16,529 bases of DNA from JBKHBQ01 sp046542305 (GCA_046542305.1 JBKHBQ010000062.1:1-16529); one strand, 5' to 3'. Positions 1 to 7,704 are shown, counted from the first letter of the stretch. The notes: generated by a model from the letters alone, not told the origin. Program-made: numbers and translations.

Positions 1-912
1 AATATTTATTTTCCCGATGCTCCTGAGATTTCTTTTGCACGGTGGTTTATTTTCGCGCTGCCCATCGCGGTGGTTTTTATCGCGATCATCTGGACATACC
101 TCTTCCTGATCTTCAGGCCGGCCAGGGGCAACTGGACCATTATCAACCGCGAAACCTTCAGAAGTCAGCTTCGGGCGCTGGGACCCATGCATTTCGAAGA
201 AAGGGTGATCCTTGCCGTATTCGTTTTGGTGGCCTTATTCTGGCTGTTCCGTTCAAATATCGATCTGGGGTTCATCCTCATTCCCGGATGGGCGGAAATT
301 TTTCCTGTCAGCAGTTATATCAACGACGGAACGGTAGCCATTTTTATGGCAGTGTGGCTGTTTATAATTCCCTCGCAACGCGAACCAGGCCAACGAATCA
401 TGACCTGGGAAACGGCCAGGGCGCTGCCGTGGAATATCGTGCTGCTGTTTGGCGGCGGATTCGCTCTGGCTTCGGGATTTAAAGAATCGGGACTGTCGGC
501 CTGGTTTGGCGAACAACTGGTATGGGTAGCCGATTACAACCCGCTGGTCATCATTTTTGTGATTGCACTGCTGATGACTTTCCTCACTGAACTCACCTCC
601 AATACCGCCACCACCGAAATGATCCTGCCCATTCTGGCGGGCATTGCCATCAGCACACAAACCAATCCGCTGCTGTTTATGATCCCGGCCACGCTTTCGG
701 GATCGATGGCCTTCATGTTGCCGGTAGCCACACCGCCCAACGCCATTGTGTTCGGTACATCACGGCTCCGCGTGGCACAAATGGCGCGCAATGGGCTTAT
801 CCTGAACCTGATGGGTGCAGTGGTAATTACCCTGATGATGTATTGGATAGGCACGCTGGTGTTCGACATTCAACTCAATGAATTTCCCTCATGGGCCGCC
901 ACGGGCGAATAG
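1..912 (+). CDS. DASS/SLC13-family sodium:anion symporter, C-terminal part (5' truncated by window edge)
   Basis: The frame is open from base 1, so the N-terminal part lies outside the window; about 303 residues remain. The protein is a chain of hydrophobic membrane segments. It carries the Ser-Asn-Thr signature (ELTSNTATTEM, near nt 586-618), which in the DASS family belongs to the sodium and substrate binding hairpin of one repeat. A second signature, LPVATPPNAIVFG (near nt 718-756), is typical of the other repeat. Family members import dicarboxylates, citrate or sulfate with sodium across the inner membrane; the substrate cannot be read from this fragment. The gene ends TAG at 910-912, one base before the stop of the convergent dnaX, and no terminator hairpin is visible between them. 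Family assignment is firm, substrate unknown. Confidence 0.9.
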   Translation, partial: NIYFPDAPEISFARWFIFALPIAVVFIAIIWTYLFLIFRPARGNWTIINRETFRSQLRALGPMHFEERVILAVFVLVALFWLFRSNIDLGFILIPGWAEIFPVSSYINDGTVAIFMAVWLFIIPSQREPGQRIMTWETARALPWNIVLLFGGGFALASGFKESGLSAWFGEQLVWVADYNPLVIIFVIALLMTFLTELTSNTATTEMILPILAGIAISTQTNPLLFMIPATLSGSMAFMLPVATPPNAIVFGTSRLRVAQMARNGLILNLMGAVVITLMMYWIGTLVFDIQLNEFPSWAATGE

Positions 913-913
913 T

Positions 914-2683
914 CTACATCTGAATGTCCAGGCCGAATTTCTGCTTCAGCGATTTTACTGCGGGATTTTTCCCGGCAAGATGATTAAACACCTCTTCGGC
1001 TCCGTAGGGTTTCAACTGCACGGCGTCGGCATTCACCACCGTCCTGAGCCGGATAAAACGGTTTCCCATTTCCGTTCTGATAAAGGCGATCAGATTGTTT
1101 TTTTGCTCCTCGAGTTTTCGCTGCTGAACCAGGTTTTTTACTTCCAAAATCAGTTCGAAATCCTCGCCGATCTGTGGCTGTCCGGCATTAAGGGTACTGA
1201 AAAGATCGGGATGCTCGGTACTGATGCTGGCGGCATATTTCTTCCAGGCTTCCATCAGTTCGTCTTCATTTAGCGGCGGCGCATTCATGAATTCGTCCGA
1301 TTCGAAATCGAACACTTCATCCTCCTCTGTTTCCTGATCCTCCTCTTCTACGTCGTCCTTTATGGAAATGGTTCCGGGAATGAAACCTGTGGAAGGTCGG
1401 GAAGCAGCAGGTTTTTCAGCCGTTTTTTTTTCTGCCGGCGGATCGGGTTTTTTTATTTCCCGCTGTGCTTCCACGGGCTTCGTAACCTGGGCCACAGGTG
1501 GTTTTGGCTCCGCTTTCAGCGGTGTCGGTTCTATATCAGGTTTTTTTTTTGCCGGAGCTGCAGGTTGTGCCACCGATGTAGTTTCGGGAGCCTGGGTGAG
1601 CGAACAAAGCTGCATGATAGCGATTTCAAGCAGCAGGCGTTTGTTGTTGCTGTTTTTATAATTGAATTCGGCTTTTTGAATCAGATCAAGCGCCCTGAGC
1701 AAAAATGCCGGGCTGCTTCTGCGGGTCTGATCCAGATAACGCTCCTTCACGCGCTCGCCCACCTCCAGCAGGTCGATGGTCCGCTCGTCCTGGCACATCA
1801 GCAGATCCCGGAAATGAGCACCCATTCCTGAAATAAAATGCTGCCCGTCGAAACCGGATTCCACAATATCATTGAGCGTAAGCAAAGCTTCATACACTTT
1901 TGCCTCGAGCAAAAAATCAGTAATCTTGAAATAGTAATCATAGTCGAGCACGTTGAGGTGTTCAGTAACTACCTCATATTTCAACTCCTTGCCGGCAAAA
2001 CTCACCAACTGATCAAACATCGACAGCGCATCGCGCAGGGCACCATCCGCTTTCTGAGCGATGATCTGCAGAGCTTCCCCGTCGGCAGTTATGCCCTCTT
2101 TGTCAGCCACATGGGCAAGGTGTGCGGCAATATCCTTTACGAGGATGCGCTTGAAATCGTAAATCTGACACCGCGAAAGGATGGTGGGGATGATCTTGTG
2201 CTTTTCTGTAGTAGCCAGAATAAATTTCGCATACTCCGGAGGTTCCTCAAGGGTTTTAAGAAAAGCGTTGAACGCACTTTGCGAGAGCATATGAACCTCG
2301 TCGATGATGTACACTTTGTAGCGCCCTACCTGCGGGGGAATCCTTACCTGATCCACCAGGTTCCGGATATCCTCCACCGAATTGTTCGAAGCGGCATCCA
2401 GCTCATGAATATTGAAGGAGGCGCTGCGGTTGAACGAAACGCAGGATTCGCACTCATTGCAGGGCTCGATGTTTTCGCCCAGATTCATGCAATTGATTGT
2501 TTTGGCGAGGATACGTGCACAGGTGGTTTTACCCACACCACGCGGTCCGGTGAAAAGAAAGGCCTGTGCCAGTTGACGGTTTCGAATGGCATTTTTAAGG
2601 GTGGCCGTGATATGCTGCTGCCCGACAACCGTGTCGAAGGTCATCGGACGGTACTTCCTTGCCGAAACAATAAAATTTTCCAT
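914..2683 (-). CDS. dnaX: DNA polymerase III subunit gamma/tau
   Basis: Clamp-loader ATPase that loads the sliding clamp during replication. Numbered from the ATG at 2683 (589 residues), it shows Walker A GPRGVGKT at 46-53, a zinc module with Cys65, Cys75, Cys78 and Cys81, Walker B IIDEVH at 126-131, sensor LATTE at 156-160 and the SRC arginine finger at 170-172. After about residue 370 comes a Pro/Ala/Lys-rich linker, an acidic stretch and a small C-terminal domain, the tau-specific part. A longer frame starting at TTG 2707 exists, but that codon overlaps a promoter-like −7 element (2705-2712), and the family begins at MENFIVSARKYRP. Codons 378-381 contain ten consecutive A residues (1541-1550), a candidate slippage site for making a short gamma form. 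It is convergent with the anion transporter. Confidence 0.97.
   Translation of the reverse strand: MENFIVSARKYRPMTFDTVVGQQHITATLKNAIRNRQLAQAFLFTGPRGVGKTTCARILAKTINCMNLGENIEPCNECESCVSFNRSASFNIHELDAASNNSVEDIRNLVDQVRIPPQVGRYKVYIIDEVHMLSQSAFNAFLKTLEEPPEYAKFILATTEKHKIIPTILSRCQIYDFKRILVKDIAAHLAHVADKEGITADGEALQIIAQKADGALRDALSMFDQLVSFAGKELKYEVVTEHLNVLDYDYYFKITDFLLEAKVYEALLTLNDIVESGFDGQHFISGMGAHFRDLLMCQDERTIDLLEVGERVKERYLDQTRRSSPAFLLRALDLIQKAEFNYKNSNNKRLLLEIAIMQLCSLTQAPETTSVAQPAAPAKKKPDIEPTPLKAEPKPPVAQVTKPVEAQREIKKPDPPAEKKTAEKPAASRPSTGFIPGTISIKDDVEEEDQETEEDEVFDFESDEFMNAPPLNEDELMEAWKKYAASISTEHPDLFSTLNAGQPQIGEDFELILEVKNLVQQRKLEEQKNNLIAFIRTEMGNRFIRLRTVVNADAVQLKPYGAEEVFNHLAGKNPAVKSLKQKFGLDIQM
1541..1550 (-). 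other. A10 homopolymer in dnaX, candidate slippage site for a gamma form
   Basis: Ten T on the plus strand are ten A in the dnaX sense strand, read GCA AAA AAA AAA CCT (Ala378-Lys-Lys-Lys-Pro382). One extra A, or a −1 ribosomal shift, gives ACC then TGA (1538-1536). One A fewer, or a +1 shift, gives AAC CTG ATA TAG (stop 1533-1531). Either product has about 382-383 residues and keeps the whole ATPase and collar core while losing the tau tail. Transcriptional slippage on an A9 run makes gamma in Thermus dnaX, and E. coli uses −1 ribosomal frameshifting. Use here is inferred, not shown. Confidence 0.5.
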
Positions 2684-2704
2684 GCGTAGTGTAAATTTTG
2701 ATTT

Positions 2705-2712
2705 CAAAAATA
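2705..2712 (-). promoter_or_regulatory. Probable −7 promoter element of dnaX
   Basis: The minus strand reads TATTTTTG, a full match to the Bacteroidota −7 consensus TAnnTTTG, and it ends 21 bases before the ATG at 2683. No good −33 TTTG is seen at the expected spacing, so the call rests on the −7 element and its position. It implies a leader of about 15 bases and excludes the upstream TTG start. Confidence 0.5.
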
Positions 2713-2791
2713 TGGTTTTTTATCCTGACCGGCATGCCTTTTTATCAACAACAATGCTATGGCCAGTACAGGTTTCTGAGCCTAAATTGAT

Positions 2792-2799
2792 TACCTTTG
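2792..2799 (+). promoter_or_regulatory. Probable −7 promoter element of the deacetylase-like gene
   Basis: TACCTTTG matches TAnnTTTG exactly and lies 22 bases before the ATG at 2822. The −33 region is poor. It is divergent from the dnaX element in a 138-base intergenic region, so both genes would have short leaders. Confidence 0.5.
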
Positions 2800-2821
2800 C
2801 CCCGTTAAAAGGCATTAGCGG

Positions 2822-4129
2822 ATGATCCTGATCTATACACACAAAATTACCAAACGGGTGAAATATATTTTTAACCTGTTCTTCGAGCGGCTGTTGGAGG
2901 TACCTTTCGAACTCACCTCCAAACCCGAGTATTTCATGCATTACGAGGGTCCCAAATTTAATTATTCAGAGAGGCAGTTCAAGGATGAGCTGTTTTTTCG
3001 TTCGGCGGGTCTGCTCTTCGATACCGGCATCGAGGGACAGGAATTGAACGTGTTTACGCGCGAAAACGGCAAGGCTTTTTATCCGGTGTACGAAAAAAAG
3101 TCAGCCATGCCCTTCGATCTGTTTTCAGCTTCTTTTTACCTGGTCACGCGATACGAAGAATACCTTCCTTACATAAAAGACCAGTTCGGACGGTTCGATG
3201 CACGACAGAGTGTTTCGCTGAAATACGGATTTCTGGACCAGCCCCTGGTTAATATCTGGGCGGAAGAGTTAAAAACCATCCTTTCGAAGCGGTTTGTCAG
3301 CCTTCGGTTCAGTGACCGGAAATTCCGCTTCATTCCCACCATCGACATCGATTCGGCCTACTCATACAAATACAAGGGAACCGTGCGCACCACCGGCGCC
3401 ATGCTCATGAATCTTTCCAGGTTTCAGATCAATGAAATTCTGGAGCGTTTCAAAGTACTGACGGGCATTAAAAAAGATCCCTTCGACACCTATGACTTCC
3501 AGTTCTTCATTCAAAAAAAATATGAACTCAAGCCGATCTATTTTATCCTTTTTGCCAATTACGGAAAGTACGACAAAAATATCGCCGTTCACAACCGCAG
3601 CTTTCAAAAACTGGTGAAATCGCTGGCCGATTATGCGGAGGTGGGCATCCATCCTTCCTACGACTCGAACAATAATTTCGGGAGCCTGAAGACCGAGATC
3701 GAGCGCCTGTCGAAGGTTCTTAACCGGGAGGTAACCAAAAGCCGGCAACATTTTCTCAAACTCAGCTTTCCCACCACATACCGCAATTTGATCAATCTCG
3801 ACATCACCGACGATTATACCATGGGCTATGCTTCCGAACCCGGTTTCAGGGCCGGCATTGCCGACTGGTTTTATTTTTACGACCTTGACCTGGAAACTCC
3901 CACACGCCTGCGGGTGCATCCTTTCCAGGTGATGGAAGGAACGCTGAAGGATTACCTGAAGCTGAGCCGTGAGGAATCGCTGGATGTAATTAAAAAAATG
4001 ATCGACCGTGTAAAAGCGGTGAATGGCACTTTTATCAGCCTCTGGCACAACGAATCGCTGAGCAATGAGAAACGGTGGGCCGGTTGGCAAAAAGTGTACG
4101 CTGAAATGGTACGGTACGCGCTAAGCTGA
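2822..4129 (+). CDS. Polysaccharide deacetylase (NodB-like) family protein
   Basis: 435 residues, with a conserved N-terminal region (about 1-165) of the kind found in front of divergent NodB-fold domains in Bacteroidota. The C-terminal half has the NodB elements in modified form: the metal-site strand FIPTIDID (170-177), a histidine motif VGIHPSY (274-280), a GFRAG segment (341-345), HPFQVMEG with His366, and the late motif SLWHNES with His409. These proteins are usually taken to remove acetyl groups from glycans or act in surface polysaccharide metabolism, but this subgroup is uncharacterised and its substrate unknown. No signal peptide is evident, so it may be cytoplasmic. The ATG at 2822 follows a −7 element by 22 bases. 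The stop TGA is one base from the stop of convergent radC. Confidence 0.85.
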   Translation: MILIYTHKITKRVKYIFNLFFERLLEVPFELTSKPEYFMHYEGPKFNYSERQFKDELFFRSAGLLFDTGIEGQELNVFTRENGKAFYPVYEKKSAMPFDLFSASFYLVTRYEEYLPYIKDQFGRFDARQSVSLKYGFLDQPLVNIWAEELKTILSKRFVSLRFSDRKFRFIPTIDIDSAYSYKYKGTVRTTGAMLMNLSRFQINEILERFKVLTGIKKDPFDTYDFQFFIQKKYELKPIYFILFANYGKYDKNIAVHNRSFQKLVKSLADYAEVGIHPSYDSNNNFGSLKTEIERLSKVLNREVTKSRQHFLKLSFPTTYRNLINLDITDDYTMGYASEPGFRAGIADWFYFYDLDLETPTRLRVHPFQVMEGTLKDYLKLSREESLDVIKKMIDRVKAVNGTFISLWHNESLSNEKRWAGWQKVYAEMVRYALS

Positions 4130-4130
4130 T

Positions 4131-4829
4131 TTACATTATGCCTTCGTCGGCAAAGGAGAAATATTTTTCTGCTCCGACGATCAAATGGTCGAGCACGTCG
4201 ATTTCCAGTAAGCGGCCGCCATCCTTCAGTCGCCGGGTTAGCTTGATGTCGGCGTCGCTGGGTTGGGTGGATCCCGACGGATGATTGTGGCCGAGGATGA
4301 TACCACAGGCATTATTTTCCAGGGCCAGCTTAAAGATCTTTTTCGGATCGGCAACGGTGCCCATTACTCCGCCTTCGCTGATATTTACAACCCGCAATAC
4401 ATGATTGGCACGATTGAGCAACAGGATCACGAACTGCTCATAGCTGATGTCGGCAAGATACGGCTGGAGAATTTCAAAGGCATCGTGGCTGGCCCTGATG
4501 CTTTTTTTTTCCAGTGCTTCTGCGCTGCGGCGGCGCCTTCCCAGTTCCATAGCCGCCACCAGCGCCACGGCCTTGGCCTCGCCTATGCCCTTGAACTTTT
4601 GAAGATCGCCCACACTAAGGCGCGAGAGTTCCACCAGATTATTTTGTACACTGTTGAGGATGCGTTTGGAAAGATCTACGGCCGACTCGTGGGCATTGCC
4701 CGAACCCATAAGGATAGCCAATAGTTCGGCGTCGCTGAGCGAATTTTTTCCTTTCAGCAGCAGCCTCTCGCGGGGGCGGTCGCTTTCCGACCAGTACTTG
4801 ATGGAAGTACGTGCAGGGTATTGTTCCAT
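4131..4829 (-). CDS. radC: RadC/JAB-domain protein
   Basis: 232 residues, normal for RadC. The N-terminal part has a helix-hairpin-helix element (FKGIGEAKAVAL, 79-90) expected to bind DNA. The C-terminal half is a JAB/MPN domain with the metal-binding JAMM motif HNHPSG (181-186) and Asp192. Conserved family signatures SDRPRERLL and LSDAELLAILMGSG are near the N-terminus. Despite the name, a direct role in DNA repair is doubtful; members near mobile elements have been linked to mobile DNA, while chromosomal copies are of unknown function. The gene lies downstream of the rpsT terminator in the same orientation, so it probably has its own promoter; TATATTCG, one mismatch from the −7 consensus, lies at 4859-4866. 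Confidence 0.93.
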   Translation of the reverse strand: MEQYPARTSIKYWSESDRPRERLLLKGKNSLSDAELLAILMGSGNAHESAVDLSKRILNSVQNNLVELSRLSVGDLQKFKGIGEAKAVALVAAMELGRRRRSAEALEKKSIRASHDAFEILQPYLADISYEQFVILLLNRANHVLRVVNISEGGVMGTVADPKKIFKLALENNACGIILGHNHPSGSTQPSDADIKLTRRLKDGGRLLEIDVLDHLIVGAEKYFSFADEGIM

Positions 4830-4867
4830 TGGTATGCAGATTATCGATTGACCTGTACGAATATACG

Positions 4868-4900
4868 AAAAAAGCCCCTTCCGAATGCACGGAAGAGGCT
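4868..4900 (-). terminator. Rho-independent terminator of rpsT
   Basis: On the minus strand an 11-pair stem (one G·U pair) between 4890-4900 and 4873-4883 closes a six-base loop (4884-4889) and runs into six T (4873-4868). It starts 24 bases after the rpsT stop and ends 38 bases before radC. Confidence 0.9.
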
Positions 4901-4924
4901 GAATTATCTTGATTCACTACTTTC

Positions 4925-5179
4925 TTAGGAAAGGGTGGCCAGTTTTTTGGCCATTTTAGATTTCAGGTTGGCAGCTTTGTTTCTGTGAATGATCGAACGT
5001 TTTGCATTCTTATCGATCAATGAAACGATTTTGGGAAACTGTTCCTGCGCAGCTTCTTTATCGGTTAATGACCTGAATTTCTTAATCGCGTTACGCATGG
5101 TCCTGCCATAATAACGGTTTCTTAATTGACGCGCTTTGTCCGATCTGATTCTCTTTAACGAAGATTTATGATTTGCCAT
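4925..5179 (-). CDS. rpsT: 30S ribosomal protein S20
   Basis: 84 residues, the usual S20 length, starting MANHKSSLKRIRSDKARQLRN. It is very basic and predicted to be largely helical, as expected for this primary 16S rRNA-binding protein of the small subunit. Conserved segments include RTMRNAIKKF (about 26-35) and the Lys-rich tail with HRNKAANLKSKMAKKL. It looks monocistronic: a clear Bacteroidota promoter lies about 65 bases upstream and an intrinsic terminator follows the stop. The expected leader is about 58 bases. Confidence 0.98.
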   Translation of the reverse strand: MANHKSSLKRIRSDKARQLRNRYYGRTMRNAIKKFRSLTDKEAAQEQFPKIVSLIDKNAKRSIIHRNKAANLKSKMAKKLATLS

Positions 5180-5220
5180 TTATCTAATATTTTATTTTTC
5201 AGTACTCTGTAAAAACTAAT

Positions 5221-5244
5221 GCAGCTCCTAAATTTTAGGGCTGC
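5221..5244 (-). terminator. Hairpin between the thioredoxin-fold lipoprotein gene and rpsT, possible weak terminator
   Basis: Arms GCAGC+CCTAA (5221-5231, T5226 bulged) pair with TTAGG+GCTGC (5235-5244) around a three-base loop. On the minus strand it is followed by ATTAGTTTTTA, only a poor T tract. It touches the last base of the rpsT −7 element, so a transcript from that promoter would contain only part of it, while read-through RNA from 5287-6090 would contain all of it. That favours termination of the upstream gene, weakly. Confidence 0.4.
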
Positions 5245-5274
5245 AAAAGTACAATTATTTTTTTATTCGCCAAA
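5244..5274 (-). promoter_or_regulatory. Promoter of rpsT (−33 and −7 elements)
   Basis: On the minus strand TTTG (5274-5271), a 19-base spacer and TACTTTTG (5251-5244) match the Bacteroidota consensus TTTG-N19/21-TAnnTTTG. This is the only promoter in the window where both elements fit. Transcription should start near 5237-5239. Confidence 0.8.
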
Positions 5275-5286
5275 AGTGTAATCAAA

Positions 5287-6090
5287 TTATTTTTTTTCGT
5301 ATCCGGCAAGGAGCGTCATGAGTTCGTCACCGGTAAATTTTTTGGCAAGTACAATTCCGTTTTCGTCGATCAGGAAGGTTCCCGGCAGGTTTTTAATACC
5401 GAAAAAGCGGATGTCACGGTCTTTCCAGCTATCGAGCACGTACACGTTGTATTTCCACGGATACTGCTTTTCCTCAAGGGTTTCCACCCAGGTTTCGCGC
5501 ACCTTGTCAAGACCGATGGCATAAACTTCGAAACCATCGCCATTCACAAAATCTTTATCATGATACTGATTGTAAGCCTCACGGTAAACTTCGTTTTCCT
5601 CCACACAGTGACCGCATTTGGAATTCCAGAGCACCATCATGGTTAATTTGCCGCGCGCATCCGAAAGCCTTCTGATTACGCTGTCCTGATCGTACGATTC
5701 GAAATCGCCCAGGTCGTTGCCCACTTCATTGCCAATCACTATATCTTCAGGGATGACGGTAGTATTCTGCGCATTGGTCCGGTTGGTGGTGGTCGTCTGC
5801 TGTTTTGTACCGGCAGAAGACTGCTGTTGCGATGCTGTTCCACCGGTAGCACCAGGTTTGGTTACTTGTCCGGAAGCATCATTGCCGCCGGTTTTATTTT
5901 CAGCGCGGGTGTTTTGGTTTGCCGCATCTGTGGCTTCATTTGTTGCCGGATCTTTGTGCTCGGCATATGATGAAGGTTTTGACTTATCTGAAGCCTGTCC
6001 GTTTTCTTCGCTTCTTTCGTTATTACAGGAAACCGTTACCGCAAGTAAGCCGATTAAAAATGTGTAAAGCAAGATCTTTTTCATATTCAT
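5287..6090 (-). CDS. TlpA/ResA-like thioredoxin-fold lipoprotein with low-complexity linker
   Basis: 267 residues. The N-terminus MNMKKILLYTFLIGLLAVTVSC looks like a lipoprotein signal with Cys22 as the lipidated residue, although Thr at −3 is not the commonest lipobox choice. Residues 23-112 are a Ser/Thr/Gln/Asn/Gly-rich stretch of low complexity, probably a flexible tether. Residues 113-267 form a thioredoxin fold with the redox motif CGHC (159-162, in LWNSKCGHCVEEN) and the cis-proline region NLPGTFLID (234-242). It would act as a membrane-anchored periplasmic or surface thiol oxidoreductase, perhaps reducing disulfides; partner and pathway are not shown by the context. ATG at 6090 or at 6084 could be the start. 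A −7 element lies at 6120-6127. Confidence 0.85.
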   Translation of the reverse strand: MNMKKILLYTFLIGLLAVTVSCNNERSEENGQASDKSKPSSYAEHKDPATNEATDAANQNTRAENKTGGNDASGQVTKPGATGGTASQQQSSAGTKQQTTTTNRTNAQNTTVIPEDIVIGNEVGNDLGDFESYDQDSVIRRLSDARGKLTMMVLWNSKCGHCVEENEVYREAYNQYHDKDFVNGDGFEVYAIGLDKVRETWVETLEEKQYPWKYNVYVLDSWKDRDIRFFGIKNLPGTFLIDENGIVLAKKFTGDELMTLLAGYEKK

Positions 6091-6119
6091 AAATGTTTTT
6101 AGTTCAATTAACGAAGCCG

Positions 6120-6127
6120 CAAAAATA
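6120..6127 (-). promoter_or_regulatory. Probable −7 promoter element of the thioredoxin-fold lipoprotein gene
   Basis: The minus strand reads TATTTTTG, an exact TAnnTTTG match, ending 29 bases before the ATG at 6090. A convincing −33 TTTG is not seen at 19-21 bases. Confidence 0.5.
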
Positions 6128-6227
6128 TAATTATCTCAATTTTTTATCGGATCAGAAAAAAATGTTTTAACACAGTTTAACGCTTGTGTTAATCACTTGT
6201 AAAAAGCCTGCAGCCCGCAGAATTGTG

Positions 6228-6235
6228 TATTTTTG
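6228..6235 (+). promoter_or_regulatory. Probable −7 promoter element of the kinase-RapZ cluster
   Basis: TATTTTTG matches TAnnTTTG and ends 17 bases before the GTG at 6253. It lies inside the longest open frame, which could begin at TTG 6223, so it argues for the GTG start. The −33 region is poor. Confidence 0.45.
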
Positions 6236-6252
6236 ATGAAATTTTATCAAAC

Positions 6253-7674
6253 GTGGAAAGCATCGACAGAAAAAAGCTACTTGAACTTTATCAGGATTGG
6301 GCAGGTGAAGAACCCACAGAGGTACACCTTTTGCCCGAGTCGGGATCGTACCGCAGGTATTTCAGGATCAAAAGCAGCGGCAAACAAGCTATCGGGGCGT
6401 TTTACGATAATCCGCCCGAAAACAATGCCTTTATCCAACTAAGCAGGCATTTTAAAAAACACGGACTGAATGTGCCTGAAATTTTCCGCGTAAGCGAAGA
6501 GAAAAAACACTACCTGCTCGAAGATCTGGGAGATACCGTGCTTTTCGACCAGATCAAGGAAATCCGGGAAAAGGAGGGTTTCAGCGAAAAACTCACCGGC
6601 ATTTATCAGAACATCATCAACGAGCTGATTAAATTCCAGATGGTGGCAGGGCCCTCGGTGGATTTTTCGGTTTGCTACCCTTCGGCAGAATTCGATGGGC
6701 AGGCCTACATGTGGGATCTGAATTATTTCAAATACAATTTCCTGAAGCTGGCGCAGATTCCCTACGACGAATACAAGCTCGAGGAGGACTTCAGGAAACT
6801 GGTGCAACTGCTGCTCTCGGTTGACAATGCCTACTTCGTTTACCGCGACTTCCAGGCCCGCAACATCATGCTCCACAATAACAAGCTGTATTTTATCGAT
6901 TACCAGGGCGGCAGAAAGGGGCCGCTGCATTACGACCTGGTATCGCTGCTTTTTCAGGCGCGTGCAGAAATCCCTGTGGAGATTCGCGAAAAACTGATCG
7001 ATTACTATATTCAGCAGGCCGGCAGGCTGGAGCCGGAAAGTGTAAAAAATTTCAGGCAGCACTTTTACCGGTTTGCGCTGATCAGGGTGATTCAAACCCT
7101 GGGCGCATACGGTTTCCGCGGGCTCTATGAAAAGAAGAGGCATTTTATCGAAAGCATCCCAAAGGCCATCGAAAACCTGGGCTGGCTCATGGAAAACACA
7201 CCCATGATCCACGAACTGAACGAGTTGAAATCCTGCCTGACCACCATTGTGCATTGGAATGATCTGAAAGAACTGATTCATCCGCCGCTGAAGGTGAACA
7301 TACACAGCTTTTCGTTTAAGCGCGGCATTCCGGCCGATCTAAGCGGCCATGGCGGCGGATTTGTTTTCGACTGCCGCGGCCTGCCAAATCCGGGGAGGCT
7401 CATGAAATACCAGCACCTCGACGGCCGCGACGGGGAGGTGATCGGTTACCTCAGGCAGTACGGGGAGGTGGAAGAATTTATCGGTCATGCCAAAGCCATG
7501 GTTATGCATTCGGTAAAGACCTACACCCAACGCTCGTTTACCAGCCTCAGCGTAAGCTTTGGCTGCACCGGCGGAAGGCACCGCTCGGTGTATTGCGCCG
7601 AAGCACTGGCAACGGCGCTCATAGATATGCCGGGGGTGGAAATAAATCTGAGACATCTTGAACAAGGCTCATGA
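6253..7674 (+). CDS. AmgK-like sugar kinase (APH fold) fused to a RapZ C-terminal domain
   Basis: 473 residues from GTG 6253. Residues 1-325 are an aminoglycoside-phosphotransferase-type kinase with catalytic loop YRDFQARN (197-204; Tyr in place of the usual His, Asp199 and Asn204 kept) and metal segment IDYQGGRKGPLHYDLVSLL (215-233). The latter is very like AmgK, which phosphorylates MurNAc/GlcNAc at C1. Residues 347-470 match the RapZ C-terminal domain: SFSFKRGIP, FDCRGLPNP (372-380) and GCTGGRHRSVY (437-447). In E. coli this domain binds glucosamine-6-phosphate and the full protein controls glmS through small RNAs; the RapZ N-terminal ATPase is absent here. With the nucleotidyltransferase at 7842 it suggests amino-sugar salvage with sugar-phosphate sensing, which is inference. 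The kinase substrate is not proven. An upstream TTG (6223) would add ten residues but precedes the promoter. Confidence 0.87.
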   Translation: MESIDRKKLLELYQDWAGEEPTEVHLLPESGSYRRYFRIKSSGKQAIGAFYDNPPENNAFIQLSRHFKKHGLNVPEIFRVSEEKKHYLLEDLGDTVLFDQIKEIREKEGFSEKLTGIYQNIINELIKFQMVAGPSVDFSVCYPSAEFDGQAYMWDLNYFKYNFLKLAQIPYDEYKLEEDFRKLVQLLLSVDNAYFVYRDFQARNIMLHNNKLYFIDYQGGRKGPLHYDLVSLLFQARAEIPVEIREKLIDYYIQQAGRLEPESVKNFRQHFYRFALIRVIQTLGAYGFRGLYEKKRHFIESIPKAIENLGWLMENTPMIHELNELKSCLTTIVHWNDLKELIHPPLKVNIHSFSFKRGIPADLSGHGGGFVFDCRGLPNPGRLMKYQHLDGRDGEVIGYLRQYGEVEEFIGHAKAMVMHSVKTYTQRSFTSLSVSFGCTGGRHRSVYCAEALATALIDMPGVEINLRHLEQGS

Positions 7675-7704
7675 TGCCGCTGTTGGAAGGGATAAAAATT
7701 TCCC

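Noticed and set aside
1838..2689. 283-codon plus-strand frame opposite dnaX
   Set aside because: It is antisense to the strongly conserved ATPase core of dnaX and has no family features; a shadow of dnaX codon use.
4131..4829. radC as a sign of a mobile island
   Set aside because: The neighbours are core genes (rpsT, dnaX), composition looks like the surroundings, and no integrase or repeat is present, so it is probably the chromosomal copy.
6233..6442. 69-codon frame overlapping the start of the kinase-RapZ gene
   Set aside because: It is out of frame with the clear kinase coding sequence, has no recognisable protein features, and its start lies in the −7 promoter element.
6439..7305. 288-codon minus-strand frame opposite the kinase domain
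   Set aside because: Antisense to conserved kinase motifs, no known family pattern.
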